Source: Solen grandis
Lineage: Eukaryota > Mollusca > Bivalvia > Adapedonta > Solenidae
Length of the DNA stretch: 64,000 nt
Direction: 5' to 3'
Assembly (NCBI GenBank): GCA_021229015.1
Contig: CM037780.1
Span: 67,344,074 to 67,408,073, forward strand
Below are positions 12,701-27,700 of this stretch, piece after piece (the stretch's first letter is position 1; each line of letters opens with the position of its first letter). Under the pieces are notes generated by a model. It saw only the letters and a program-made list of their open reading frames with translations, did not search any database and was not told the origin of the DNA. A program made the position numbers and the translations under genes.

Positions 12701-15700
12701 AATTTTGACAGATGTGCATGTTTTTGGGTTGTTGTTTTTTTACATGCACTTTATTCTCCTCATATCTCATGACTAATACCCCACTCTTCACCTGGATACT
12801 ACACATTTCTAAAAATTGTAATTATTTTCACAGTTACATTTCTAAAATTACTAGTTATTTTCAAATATATCAATGGTACATGGCTAATACCCCACACTTT
12901 TCATAGGTAACATGTACATTTTTGTACCACATTGCACATTTCTAAAAATAATACAGTAGTTATTTTAGTTATTCATGGTTTGGAAATTTAATTCAAAGAA
13001 CAACAACCGTGGTCATGCAATAAATAAACAAGAGGGCCAAGATGGCCCTAAAGACGCTCACCTGAAAAAATTGCCTTCATTGCCTGTACAAGTTACTAAA
13101 TTATAGCATAGTTGTACTGTCAGAATACATAATCTATGACATTATTTCAGTTCAATGAACAAAACAGTGCCTGTGGTTAAAATTTGAAGTCATACTTGAC
13201 TGAGAGATAGTATGGCTTTAACACACAAATTTAAACATTAAAAGGGACATAACTCCTGAACTGTGGCCTTTAGTGTGTAAATAAGATTTTTCTAAGATTT
13301 GACCTATTGACCTACTTTTCGGTCCGGCCCGGCCCATTTTCGAACTGGTTTGAGATATCATCAAGACAAACATTCTGACCAAGTTTGAGGAAGATTGGTT
13401 AGTGTGTAAATAAGATTTTTCTAAGATTTGACCTATTGACCTACTTTTGTCCCCGCCCATTTTCAAAGGTTCAGATATCATCAAGTGACCAAGTTTGAGA
13501 AGATTGGATAAAATTGTGCCTCTAGTGTGTAAACAAGATTTTTCTAAGATTGACCTACTGACCTACTTTTTGATCCAACCTGACCCATTATTGAAAGGGT
13601 TCAAGATATCATCAAGACAAACATTCTGACCAAGTTTGAGGAAGATTGGATCAAAATTGTGGCCTTTATGTGTAAACAAGATTTTTCTAGATTTGACCTA
13701 CTGACCTACTTTTTGATCCAACCTGACCCATTTTAAAAGGGTTCAAGATATCATCAAGACAAACATTCTGACCAAGTTTGAGGAAGATTGGATCAAAATT
13801 GTGGCCTCTAGTGTGTAAACAAGATTTTTCTAAGATTTGACCTACTGACCTACTTTTGGATCCAACCTGACCCATTATTAAAAGGGTTCAAGATATCATC
13901 AAGACAAACATTCTGACCAAGTTTGAGGAAGATTGGATCAAAATTGTGGCCTTTAGTGTGTAAACAAGATTTTTCTATGATTTGACCTACTGACCTACTT
14001 TTTGATCCAACCTGACCCATTTTTGAAAGGATTCAAGATATCATCAAGACAAACATTCTGACCAAGTTTGAGGAAGATTGGATCAAAATTGTGGCCTCTA
14101 GTGTGTAAACAAGATTTTTCTAAGATTTGACCTACTGACCTACTTCTTGATCCAACCTGACCCATTTTTGAAAGGGTTCAAGATATCATCAAGACAAACA
14201 TTCTGACCAAGTTTGAGGAAGATTGGATCAAAATTGTGGCCTCTGGTGTGTAAACAAGATTTTTCTAAGATCTGACCTACTGACCTACTTTTTGATCCAA
14301 CCTGACCCATTATTGAAAGGGTTCAAGATATCATCAAGACAAACATTCTGACCAAGTTTGAGGAAGATTGGATCAAAATTGTGGCCTCTAGTGTGTAAAC
14401 AAGATTTTTCTAAGATTTGACCTACTGACCTACTTTTTGATTCAACCTGACCCATTTTTGAAAGGGTTCAAGATATCATCAAGACAAACTTTCTGACCAA
14501 GTTTTAGGAAGATTGGATTAAAATTGTGGCCTCTAATGTGTAAACAAGATTTTTCTAAGATTTGACCTACTGACCTACTTTTGGATCCAACCTGACCCAT
14601 TATTAAAAGGGTTCAAGATATCATCAAGACAAACATTCTGACCAAGTTTGAGGAAGATTGGATCAAAATTGTGGCCTCTAGTGTGTAAACAAGATTTTTC
14701 TAAGATCTGACCTACTGACCTACTTTTTGATCCAACCTGACCCATTATTGAAAGGGTTCAAGATATCATCAAGACAAACATTCTGACCAAGTTTGAGGAA
14801 GATTGGATCAAAATTGTGGCCTCTAGTGTGTAAACAAGATTTTTCTAAGATCTGACCTACTGACCTACTTTTGGATCCAACCTGACCCATTTTTGAAAGG
14901 GTTCAAGATATCATCAAGACAAACATTCTGACCAAGTTTGAGGAAGATTGGATCAAAATTGTGGCCTCTGGTGTGTAAACAAGATTTTTCTAAGATTTGA
15001 CCTACTGACCTACTTTTTGATCCAACCTGACCCATTATTGAAAGGGTTCAAGATATCATCAAGACAAACATTCTGACCAAGTTTGAGGAAGATTGGATCA
15101 AAATTGTGGCCTTTAGTGTGTAAACAAGATTTTTCTATGATTTGACCTACTGACCTACTTTTTGATCCAACCTGACCCATTTTCGAAAGGATTCAAGATA
15201 TCATCAAGACAAACATTCTGACCAAGTTTGAGGAAGATTGGATCAAAATTGTGGCCTCTAGTGTGTAAACAAGATTTTTCTAAGATTTGACCTACTGACC
15301 TACTTCTTGATCCAACCTGACCCATTTTTGAAAGGGTTCAAGATATCATCAAGACAAACATTCTGACCAAGTTTGAGGAAGATTGGATCAAAATTGTGGC
15401 CTCTAGTGTGTAAACAAGATTTTTCTAAGATCTGACCTACTGACCTACTTTTTGATCCAACCTGACCCATTATTGAAAGGGTTCAAGATATCATCAAGAC
15501 AAACATTCTGACCAAGTTTGAGGAAGATTGGATCAAAATTGTGGCCTCTAGTGTGTAAACAAGATTTTTCTAAGATTTGACCTACTGACCTACTTTTTGA
15601 TCAACCTGACCCATTTTTGAAAGGGTTCAAGATATCATCAAGACAAACATTCTGACCAAGTTTGAGGAAGATTGGATCAAAATTGTGGCCTCTAGTGTGT

Positions 15701-18700
15701 AAACAAGATTTTTCTAAGATTTGACCTACTGACCTACTTTTTGATCCAACCTGACCCATTTTTGAAAGGGTTCAAGATATCATCAAGACAAACATTCTGA
15801 CCAAGTTTGAGGAAGATTGGATCAAAATTGTGGCCTCTAGTGTGTAAACATCAAAATTGTTGACTGACGACGGACGACGGACAATCAAGTATCCCAAAAG
15901 CTCACCCTGAGCTATGCTCAGGTGAGCTAAAAATCAAACAATTACTATGTTCAAAAAACAATAATAATGGGAGATATTAAACATCTTATAGAATATTAAA
16001 CAAAGTTAGCCGAGCCCTTGTGAATAAATTTTTCAAGGTATTAACTTCATTTTATAAGTTATAAGATGACTATGATGTGACCATTTGTGCTAAAGGAAAC
16101 TAGAGCTATCACTGAAGGTGATTAATACCCCCGCAAAATACTTTAATGCAGGAGAAGCCAGACTTCAGGCAGAGCATAGATAAGAACCTGTATAAATAGT
16201 ATATTGGTTGTGATAGTAATAAGTAAGTAAAGTTTTTATTTAAAGTTGATAGAGAGTCAATAATGGTTGTTTGTCACAGTAGTTTAAAAATATAAGGTTA
16301 CAGTTCTTGGACACTGCACTTCTCCTAGTCGCCATCTGTTTACATTTTAAGTTTCAAGTATATACCATGTATAATATTCGAGTTATGTTCAGGACAAGAA
16401 AAACAAGGAAAAGTAACAAAGGGAAATAACTCTGTAATTACTCTAGATAGAGTTATGGTTCTCGTGCACTGCACTTCCTCATTTTGTGGTTGACCATTGT
16501 ATGAAATTGTTTTGAAATCCAACCAGTAGTTTACAAGTTATACTCTGGACAAGGAAAAGTAACAAAGGGCAATAACTCTGTAATTCCTCTAGATAGAGTT
16601 ATGGTTCTTGTGCACTGCACTTCCTCATATTGTGGTTGACCATTGTATGAAATTGTTTTGAAATCCAACCAGTAGTTTACAAGTTATACTCTGGACAAGG
16701 AAAAGTAACAAAGGGCAATAACTCTGTAATTCCTATAGATAGAGTTATGGTTCTTGTGCACTGCACTTCCTCTCATTGTGCTTGACCATTGTATGAAATT
16801 GTTTTGAAATCCAATCAATACCTAATAAGTTATACTCCGGACAAGGAAAAAAATACAAAGGGCAATAACTCTGTAATTACTCTAGATAGAGTTATGGTTC
16901 TTGTGCACTGCACTTCCTCTATTGTGGTTGACCATTGTATGAAATTTTTTAAAAAAATTCTCCGGACAAGGAAAAAACAAAGCAATAACTCTGTAATAAG
17001 TCAAGATGGAGTTATGGTTCTTGTGCACTGCACTTCCTCTCCATGTGCTTGATCATTGCATGAAGTTGTATTGAATTCCAACTTGTGGTTTTCAAGTTAT
17101 GCTCCGGACAAGGAAAATGCAACGGACCGCTGGACCGACCGACCGACCGACCAACTGACCGACCGACCGACCACCGGGTGACTCCTATATACCCCCCCAA
17201 ACTCTGTTTCGGGGGTATAAAAATTATGACCACTGGTTTCACAAGAGAACATCTTCTAAAGATGCAATACTACAGATATGTCGATTAGACTAGTTCGAAT
17301 ATTTTGAAACTCTCAGTCTGTAACAAATCAATTATATTTATCATCTATGATGGACCTTTGGTAAAGAAAATGTTAAAAAAAACTTGCCTGATCCCTTATA
17401 TTACCTACTGATTATCTACAATAACCTAATCATATCAACAAGTACGGAATTTCACGGCCACCGATTCAACTGTTTCAAAAATTTACATAAATATAAATAC
17501 AAGTCATCTAAAAATAGAAGTGCACGCACTACTTCATCTGGGAGTGCTCAAGTTTATTGAAATATTTCTCCGATGAAAAACAAATGTTATGCAACTAGAG
17601 AATACCTTAATTCATTTTCTCTAAAGAACTGTTGTGGCTTAAGCAAACACCCCAACTTTCACGAGGGAATCATGTTACTGTGCACGGGTTAGACATAGGG
17701 ACATTCGCCAGACACCTGTTTGGTTACAAACGCTTATGATTATGCATGACCTACGAGAGCCAAGCTGACCACATGACAGAGCTCGGTCAATTCCGGAAAT
17801 CTTCGTGTGAATATTCTGGAAATCTTTGTGAAGGGGTAGGAGAATTAATTTCCTACAGTCATTTCATATATCGGTGATTCTATCGACATCAATCGGGCCA
17901 ATCGCTTGACCTTCAGGGGCAATATTTTGCATATTGTCAAAAAAAAGATTGAATTCTCATATTTTCACATTATTTTCTGCATTTATTGCATTGATTTTGG
18001 GAAGTAATGCAACTTTTAAGTTTTTTTTTAATAAAATTATGCTGATTGCCATGGCAACTATAGTTCTGCATGGATCAACTTCATTTTTGCAAATATGGTA
18101 AACAAATATTAGGTGACCCCTTGTGCTAAATAAAATTAAATTCTGGCCATTTGTTTAAGAGAAGATAATTTTTTTAACTTTCTATATAGAGTATATAAGG
18201 ATCTTAGTCAACTCCGTGGGGGCCTCATTTATCTTCAAGGTATCAAGACAATTTTAGCAATTATGATAGGTAAGTATGAGGTGACCATTTATGCCAAAGG
18301 AAATTAATTCTGACCATTGGTTTTAGGAGATGATTTTTTTTTTTTTTTTTTTTTTTTTAAATAAAATGGTGTTGTTGCCATAGCAACAAGAGTTCTGCAT
18401 GGATCAAGTTTATTTTAGCAACTTCTGTGGAGGTCCACCAAGGATCATTCATGCCAAGTTTCAGTAATTTCTACCCAGTGCTTTAAGAGTCACTGGTAAC
18501 TTGGTTTAAAGCAAATTGTTGATGACAGATGACATACAACAATTGATGCAGAGTGAGCACAATAGCTCACCTTGAGCTCTGGTGAACTACTAACAACAAA
18601 TTTTAAATTCAAAAGCAGATATTAGTTGCAAAAGAGATAGGACTGGTTAAGCAGATAAGGCCTTTCAAAGTTGCCATTTTATGATACTTTCTATACAGTT

Positions 18701-21700
18701 GGTTAACTATGAAACTCGGAATCCAACACTACCTTGGGCATGCAAACAACAAGATCTGCACTGATGCTTGGTCTCACACACGTGTCCGACAATAAGCTCC
18801 CTGTCACATGCATCTCTGTAGGTGGGTGGTATTGAAAACTGCCCTTCCATGGTTGCCGTGGTGACATCATGGGCACTTGTACACCACTGCCAGATAACCA
18901 CTCTTCATCCGACATCTGGAAAAAGTAAAAACAAGAGTGTTCTTTGGAATACATGTGTCATCGAGATTATGGTCATTAACAATGTCCTTATGTTTGAAGA
19001 TTATTGCTTACGAAATGAAGATGCCAGAGTGTAAACAAAGTGAAATCTAGCAATCTTTTTTAACAAAAAGGCCATATACATGTGCCTCCTCACCTAATAA
19101 ATCAATATCAGCCATAATCCAACTTGGCCAAGACCTTATGGCTTTAAACATTGTCATCAAGTTTGATGATGATTGCTTAAGAAATGAAGATCCTAGAGTG
19201 AAAACAAAGTGAAATCTGGTGATCTTTTAAATTTAAAAGGGGCATAACTCCTAACCTAATTGCTTGATATCAGCCATAATCAAACTTAGCCAAGACTTAT
19301 GGGTAAAAGTAAATTTGAATTTTTTTTTTAAATGGGCATAACTCCTGACCTTATTGGTTGATATCAGCCATAATCTAACTTGGCCAAAAATATATGGCTA
19401 TAAGTATTGTCATGAAGTTTGAAGATGATTGCTTAAGAAATGAAGATGTTAGAGTGTAAACAAAGTGAAATCTGTTTTGTTGTTGTTGTTTTTTGTTTTT
19501 TGTTTTTGTTTTTTTAAATTATAAGGGGCACAACTCCTGGCCTAATTGGCCAATATCAGCAATAATTGATCTGGCCAAGAAATTAAGCTTATAAACATTG
19601 TCATAAAGTTTGAAGATAATTGCTTCAGAAATGAAGATGCTAGAGTGTAAACAAAGTGAAATCTGGCATTTTTTATATTGAAAGGGGCATAACTCCTGAC
19701 CTAATTGGTCAATATCAGTCATAAATGATTTTGGCCAAAAAATATGAATATTAACATTGTCATTAAGTTTGAAGATGAGTGCATCAGAAATAAAGATGCT
19801 ATAGTGTAAACAAAGTGAAATCTGGCATTTTTTATTTACATGGCCAATAACTCCTGACCTAATTGGCCTATATCAGCCATAACCGAGAGATTATGGTCAT
19901 TAACATTTTACATGTGAGCTAAAAATCACTGCCTCAATTAATCTGCTGTATGTCTGTACTCAATGCCTGACTTTAAATATTTCATAATACATGTACTAAG
20001 AAAGCTTACTCTTAGAAAAACCCAAATAAAAGGGTAAATTGTGACACATCTCTACAGCGTCATTCATTAGCAAGCATGTACAACCTCAACATCATTTCCA
20101 AAATGGCTGCTGCATCATTCTGTATTTCATTTTCAATGCCCTCATTAATTTAATTGTTCTGTGACGGAGTTATGAATGTTAGGAAATTACTAAATTTGAT
20201 ATTAATGTGAAAAATAATAATTATTATAAAATATAGGAATTGCCCTTGATATGTACAAATGATGTTGCATATGTTGATTTGTTATAGTCTAGTGGTTCAA
20301 AGGAGTGACCAGTAACACTCAGTGATTACAGCTGGGTGTAAATTTGTTACAGGCATTGAAACATTAGGCAAGATATGAAAGTAGTCCTCAATAATTGAAA
20401 TGTAATGCTAATTGATAGCAGGTATATTAAAGGAACCCTTTTCCTTAACCTTTCTCTCATATAGACTCATTCTGACACACTCAATAGCTACCACATAAAG
20501 CCTGATCTGCAGAAAACCACAGTTAAACCTTACAAAATTTAATTATAAAATCCTCATTTCCAGACCACTGAGTGTACAGTCACTCTCTTGCACATAGAAT
20601 ATTGAAAGATTGAAAAAGAAACCTCAACTAAAAGAACTTAAATCTCTTCAGCATCATAAATGTTCAGCAAGTCAGCATTCTTGAACAATATGCATTACAA
20701 ATGGCCTTACAAACTAGGTTTGCCACTGTTAATTTACTAAGAATAATACGCCCAAACTTTGGATGGGGTGCACAATACACGAGCATTCAGTTTTTCGTAG
20801 TTTTTCAAGCTTTACCCCACCCACTAAGAAGTCATATTGGTGTTCGGCGAAATCTATACAAGTGTACGATTTTATAATTTAAATTGGTAAACCTTATCAT
20901 ATATTTCCCTGCCAGAAATGCGTTGCCTGGTTGTGATTTCTATACTATAATTGTGAAATAAATGCTAACGAAATCATTGTTCTTTATTCATTTTCTTTGA
21001 TACATAGTTGTGACCCTCCCGGAACTACTTAATACGGGAATCGGTGTCCAACCCTAGTCACTTGGGGACTTCAAAGTTCTTGTCTAAATGAGGCAGATAA
21101 AGTGCTACAGCACTGTGGTATCATACTGTAGACATAGGCATGATACCACACCCATTCACATAATCCTAACAGCAGACCAACAAGTCCTGGAACTAGCCTT
21201 ATTTGCTGAGCACCAAGCAATGGCGATACTCTAGTACACATTGTGAAAAAAAAAGCTGGCTCCTTGGTGATACTGGTAAACCCAGTATTTACTTTTATTC
21301 CCCTAAAAAAAAGTAAGGTCATACCTCTAGCTTCTGCCCAATTGGTATACAGCGGATGATTTTCTTGACGGTTTCTATAGCAGCGTCTATTTGTGTTCTT
21401 CTTTTGGCTTTCAACTTGGCTTCATTTAACAGCTCTGTAATCTGTTCAAAATATCTCATTAATATATAAACTGAGTAGAAAAAAAAACACCATCGTTAGG
21501 CTGACCTTAAAAAATTTTTTGTTTGGAGTTACCCGACTGACTCACGAAAATCGCCGTGACTCAACTTTTTTTTTTTGGCCTTTCAGGTGTCTGATTTTTT
21601 TATTTTTTTATTTATTTTTTTTTGCTAGATCAATCGTATTTCCATTCTACACATGAAGTCATAATATATAACAGCTGTAAAAAAAGAACTTTTACACAAC

Positions 21701-24700
21701 AGGCAATGTCCAGGTGTACAGCTGCTAAAAATCCAAACTCAAACAACCGTTAACTGAAAACTCTTTGAAGTTTTGATAAGCGGCATCTCAAAGAAGCTGT
21801 TCCAGAGTTCAAAAGGAAACCGCTCATTGGCTTGTGTCAGTTTCACACCCTTAGAACTTTACTGAGCACTGCAGTATGTTAGTTTCTTCCTGTGTGTAGA
21901 GTGGATGTCACACAAGGTGAAACAGAAATCAGTGGAGGGGGCACAGAGGGGTGTATTTGGTGACATTTTTGCAAGCATTCATATCAAGGTAATTGACAGC
22001 TTCTCATCCCATACTTAATACACAGACTTCTACAAATCTTCTCAATCTGTTGACACTGTTCAGATCCCCACCCCTAAACCACATATATTCTTGTTCCTCA
22101 TGATGAGATGGATTTATTAACCCTTTCCCTCATATAGACTCATTTTGACGCACTCATTAGGTACCACATAAAGCCTGATCTGCAGAAAACCACAGTTAAA
22201 CCTTACTAAATTTAATTATAAAGTCCTCATTTCCAGACCACTGAGGAGCAGCGAACAGCATAAAACCTGATCAGCCTGCAAGTTACTCGCAGGCTGATCT
22301 GGTTTTATGTTGTTTGCATAGGTCTTTTCATGGTTTTCTCTATGAGGGAAAGGATAAAATTAATGGTACTTCTTTTATGTTCAGATCCCCACCCCTAAAC
22401 CATATGTAGTAGTGTTGATTTTAGCTTTTTTAATTTAGTGTAGCTTTACCTTCGTTATTGAAATGCAAATAGTGTACTGTATCCGTAGTACCGGTAGTTT
22501 TGGCGGGTTAAATACTCACGTGACTTTGTTCTGGCTTGGGTGGTCAGTCCGTCGCCAGTCGTCACCGAGTAAACTTCGTTGTTTAACTGGTTGCATATGT
22601 AAGTATTGAGTTTTAATCGCGTGTTGAATTGTTTTATTGCTTATCTATTACATTGAATTTGCCTCGTGATTGTAGGAATTTCGACTGACATGACTTGTTA
22701 CTGTTTTGAATATTTGGTAATTCTAGAGCTCTTATTTCTTACGGCATTTCACTAACACCTGGTACGTGCATGTTAATTCCAGCTCACAATTATAGCACGA
22801 AAGTACGCCATTGATGCCGACGGATGTTGTTTTATGTCATGTCAAGAGACCCTTAGTCTCTGTGAGTATAATTAAATATGAAATGGTTTCTTTTATCTTA
22901 TCTTAAACACAACTTTAATAACTATTCCTGTTGTATACTATATTATGTTTATGCTATTATTGCCACGTAGTTTATCAGTGGACTCATTAGCTCAGTTGGT
23001 AGAGCTGGCGCTTTGCAAGCCGAGGGCCCCGGGTTCGAACCCCACGAGAGGCTGTACAAGCTTATAACATTATGTTGATAAAGAAGACATATAATTAATT
23101 TATGTATAAGATTGCTTTATTGTTTACCATGTTAATTGTTATAAATAATATATATAAATCTACAATTGCATGTATAGAATATTTGAAGAGATAATTTTAT
23201 ATATATATTTACAGGACGGTAATTGAATCAGATTGATTGCTGTACTGCCATTAAATGTAAAGGAGATTCGATGTTGTGTTCGATAATTACCCCCACCGTG
23301 TTTACACATATATATACTCTTGTTCTTCTTTATGTTCACATGGGTCACCAAGGGGTCAGGCCCCACCCCCTTAATTTTACCTATGACCTTATATCTCAAC
23401 AACAGCTGTCAGACGACATCCCATGCCTGGATACTGAGATATAAGCATGAAAGTACCTTGCATGCAAAACTATAACTAAAATTTCTAAGTTAAAAAGGGG
23501 TCATAATTTGTAATATATTCCATGAAGAGTTATCTTACTTGGTTGTCTGATGCCCCTTAACATATTCATAAACTTTCAAGTCAATACCATGAATGGTTAT
23601 TGAGATACAAACTAGATAGTAGCTTACACGCAAAACTTTAACCAAATTTTCTATTGCATGCAAAACTTTAACCAAAATTTCTAAGTAAAAAAGGGGCGAT
23701 AATTCAAATTAAATTCAGTCAAGAGTTATCTACCTTGGTTGTCTGATGCCCCTGAACAAATTTATAAACTTTCAAGTCAATACCATAAATGGTTATTAAG
23801 ATATAAGGTTGATAGTAACTTGCATGCAAACCTTTAACCAAAAGCTGCAACACCGACACCAGGGCGACTACAATAGCTCTCATATTCTTCGAATAGTCGA
23901 GCTAAAAAATGTTCAGATCCCTACCCCTTAACCATATATATTCTTGTTCTTCATGATGAGATAGACTGAATGGTACTTCTTTCGTGTCACCAGGGGTTGG
24001 GGGGGGGGGGTGTCACAAAAGGGTCTGGCCCCACCCAGTCAGTTTGACCCTTGACCTTTATTTCAAAGACCATTGCATTGAGATCCCCACCCATAAACTA
24101 TGTATATTCTTGTTCCTCATGATCAGATGGATTGAATGGTACATCTTTGATGTTAACATTGGTCACCAGGGGGTCAGGCCCCACTCCATTTCTCAATAAC
24201 CATTCTTGTATGATTGTCTTAGGTGAAACTTCGTTTGGGAGACTTATTGACAGTTCACTTAAAATTATATTATTACTTGTTTAAATCATGTTTTTTATTT
24301 GTCACGTAAACACATTTATGAGAGACAGCAATATTAGTTTAAAATCCATAGTAGTTTTTACTATGTAAAATTATTCTGAATTAACGGTCATGTGAATCAA
24401 TGATACTGCTCATGTTGCATTCTGGATTTCTTATCCTGTCTTATTAGTGGGTCAAAGCAGAAACCCACAGATAAGGGGAGTTAGAAAAGGGTCCCGTCTT
24501 ATTGGCAAGTAGTCTTATAGGCGAGTTTCTACATTATTTTTTTAATATACCAAGTATTTGTTTAATCATATGGTATGTTCACTTTTGTAGTATAATTTTC
24601 CATAATTATTGTGTCCAAAAAAAAAAAAAAAAAAAATTACCTACCTACCTACCCACCTAAAAAAATGTGGGTTGGGTAACTCCAAACAAAGAATTGTTTA

Positions 24701-27700
24701 AGGTCAGCCTTATATTCAATGTCTTTAATATTTTAAACTTTAATAGGACATTCCAGGCCACCACTGTAGCCTGAACATACTGTATCAAGTTTAATGCCAT
24801 ACACGTCCATCTGACATAAAGAGTAGTTCCTTCTTTAATTGGGGACTGGTTATAGTCATCTTCAACATTTATAACAGATGGCGCTAAATGCCTTTCCTAG
24901 ATATGATATATAAATGTCAGAAAATCAAATAATAAAATAGTAATGATTGTAATCTTTCCCAGCGCTATGCTGGATAATCTGAACAGTGAAACACTGCAAA
25001 AAAAAAAATGTTAACATGGTTTTTTTTTTTTTGGTTTATATACCACAACAGTATTTCAGTCATTTGGAGACTATCGTATGTCTGAGTGCTGTCACACTGT
25101 GGTATCTCACCAAAGACATGTGGCATGGTACCACACCCAGTCACATTATAATGACACCAGGCCAACCAGTCCTGGACCTACCCTTATTTTCTATTTTCTG
25201 ACTGTCAAGCAAGGAGCTACCAGTACCACTTTGAACGATTTTGTTATGTCGCAGTCTGGAATTAAACCAACGACCTTCCACTCCCATGGCAGACCCTCTA
25301 ACCTCTCTGACAACGGTGTTTACATGGTACAATTGTAAAGTCATATAACACAAAATGCATAGTTAAACATACTAAGAAAATTAAATTAAAGAGCTTGAAT
25401 TAGTTCAAATATGGATGTGGATCAACACTGGAATTCTCTTTATTTTGGCATACCCCCAGTATATTTCATTAAACTCAAAACTGTTATTATTGCATTTCCA
25501 CTCAAGAGATCCATTTTATGTAGAATAAAAATATCAGTTTTATGTGCCCTTGATTTTTCCAGTTTTGGACCCACCAACAGAACATTTTCCATTAGTCAGT
25601 GCTTTGCATGAGGATGTAATTCTACTTTACATTTCTCATAAGAAATTAAGAAACAACTTGAATATTCCCTGACATGGATTAAAAAAAAAAAAAGTGTATT
25701 ATGCATTTGTATCAAATATCGGCCAGGCTCACCTGCATTCGAAACAAGGTAGAGTGAAACAAGTTTTCTGTTTCCTTCAGAGAATGAAGTTCTTCATTGG
25801 TGGGAGGTTTGTACAGATCAGCCTTGGTTGTCTTTGCAACTTTCTCCTGCGGCTCCCCACTGGATGCAGTGTCCATGTTTTCACCATCGTCTGACTCTGT
25901 CTCAGGCTCAGATCCTTCACTCTCATCTTCCTCCACAGCCTGTGCAGATCATAATTAGTCGAATTAAAATTAACACACTACATCATATTAAGCATACTAT
26001 ATTAACCCTTTCCCTCATAGAGGACACCATGAAAAAGACCTATGCGAATAGCATAAAACCAGATCAGCCTGCGAGTAACTCGCAGGCTGATCAGGTTTTA
26101 TGCTGTTTGCTGCTCCTCAGTGATCTGGAAATGAGGATTTTGTAATTAAATTTGGTAAGGTTTAACTATGGTTTTCAGCAGATCAGGCTTTATGTGGTAC
26201 CTATTGAGTGCGTCAAAATGAGTCTATATGAGGGAAAGGGTTAAAACACAGTGACATTACATTGTATTGTTTATAAATATTGACCTGGCACTCATTATCC
26301 TTCCTGTGTAGCTATAAACATACTCAAAAGAAATTGTAAGATGTCGTTAACATGCATGACCTACAAAGTACAGTTTTATACCAAAAAATAGAAGATAATT
26401 GATTAACTGAGCTAATGGCATAGAAATAAGGCACATGCTGTGTAGAGCCAAGTCCCTTTCGTTTGAGTCGAATGGTTGCCACTTTCCATTTTATCATCTT
26501 TTACCAAAAAATCCAATTAATTTGGATAAATATTTTACTCCTAACAAATTGCTTGATTTTTGTGGCATTTTAACTTGTATTTGTCATACTTTCTATTGCA
26601 AAAGTCTCCACAACATAAGATTAATATGCTTGATAAGTCATTTTTTCAGTTCTTGCAAAACATGCCACTTCTTTCCGCTATAATGCCAGACAAATAAAAG
26701 TGCAAGAAAGACTTTATGTTTTCACTTGCATCCTAATTTCCAAAGACAGGAAAGAAAATGAATAGTGGGATTCGAACCAGGGTCTCAAATAGACAAAACA
26801 CAATACAAATGCTCTACCGATTTGACTACTGAGCAACTGTAGTATACAGTGTGTCTGTTTCTGCTATACCGATAAGCCGATAATACCTGTTCACCGACAT
26901 GCTATAAATAGTACCTCCAAATGCCGAGTTTACCTTTGACATGTGAATATTATGAGTGCCAGGTAAATACTTAAAATTTAATTAAAATTTTGTTATCACT
27001 ACATTATAACATCTTACATAATAACACATGACATTATAACACATTACATAATAACACATGACATTATAACACACTGCACATTATTCATAACACAAAACAT
27101 GATATTATAATACACTGCATTATGACACACTACAACAAACATAATAACACCCTACATTTTATATTTCATTACAATACATGTATATAACACATAGCATTAC
27201 AACACTTAACACAAATTTTTAACTATCTCATTAGTAATTTACAACACTACATTTTAACACATGACACTATGAAACATTACATCATCGAAAACTAACATAA
27301 CAAGATCCAACACTGGACGCAGACCTTTCTGTATTTATTTTAATGACTTTAACCCTTTCCCTCATACAGGAAACCATGAAAAGACCTATGTATGCGAACA
27401 GCATAAAACCAGATCAGCCTGCGAGTAACTCGCAGGCTGATCAGGTTTATGCTGTTCACTGCTCCTCAGTGGTCTGGAAATGAGAATTTTGTAATTAAAT
27501 TTAGTAAGGTTTAACTGTGGTTTTCTGCAGATCAGGCTTCATGTGGTACCTACTGAGTGCGTCAAAATGAGTCTATATGAGGGAAAGGGTTAAGGCATAT
27601 GTGCCCATTACAGTTTTTTACTATATAGACATAGAAGGAAAATTAAAACTAGCCATGAGCATTTTTTCAAACTTTGCATGATTACAGAGAATCACACTAT

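Noticed and set aside
13263..15840. Regular repeats that could suggest a CRISPR array
   Set aside because: Units are 145 bp with no unique spacers, sit in a eukaryotic intron and lie between transposon ends.
22981..23053. Functional tRNA-Ala gene
   Set aside because: A and B boxes and a TGC anticodon loop are present, but the acceptor stem does not pair and the T stem has mismatches.
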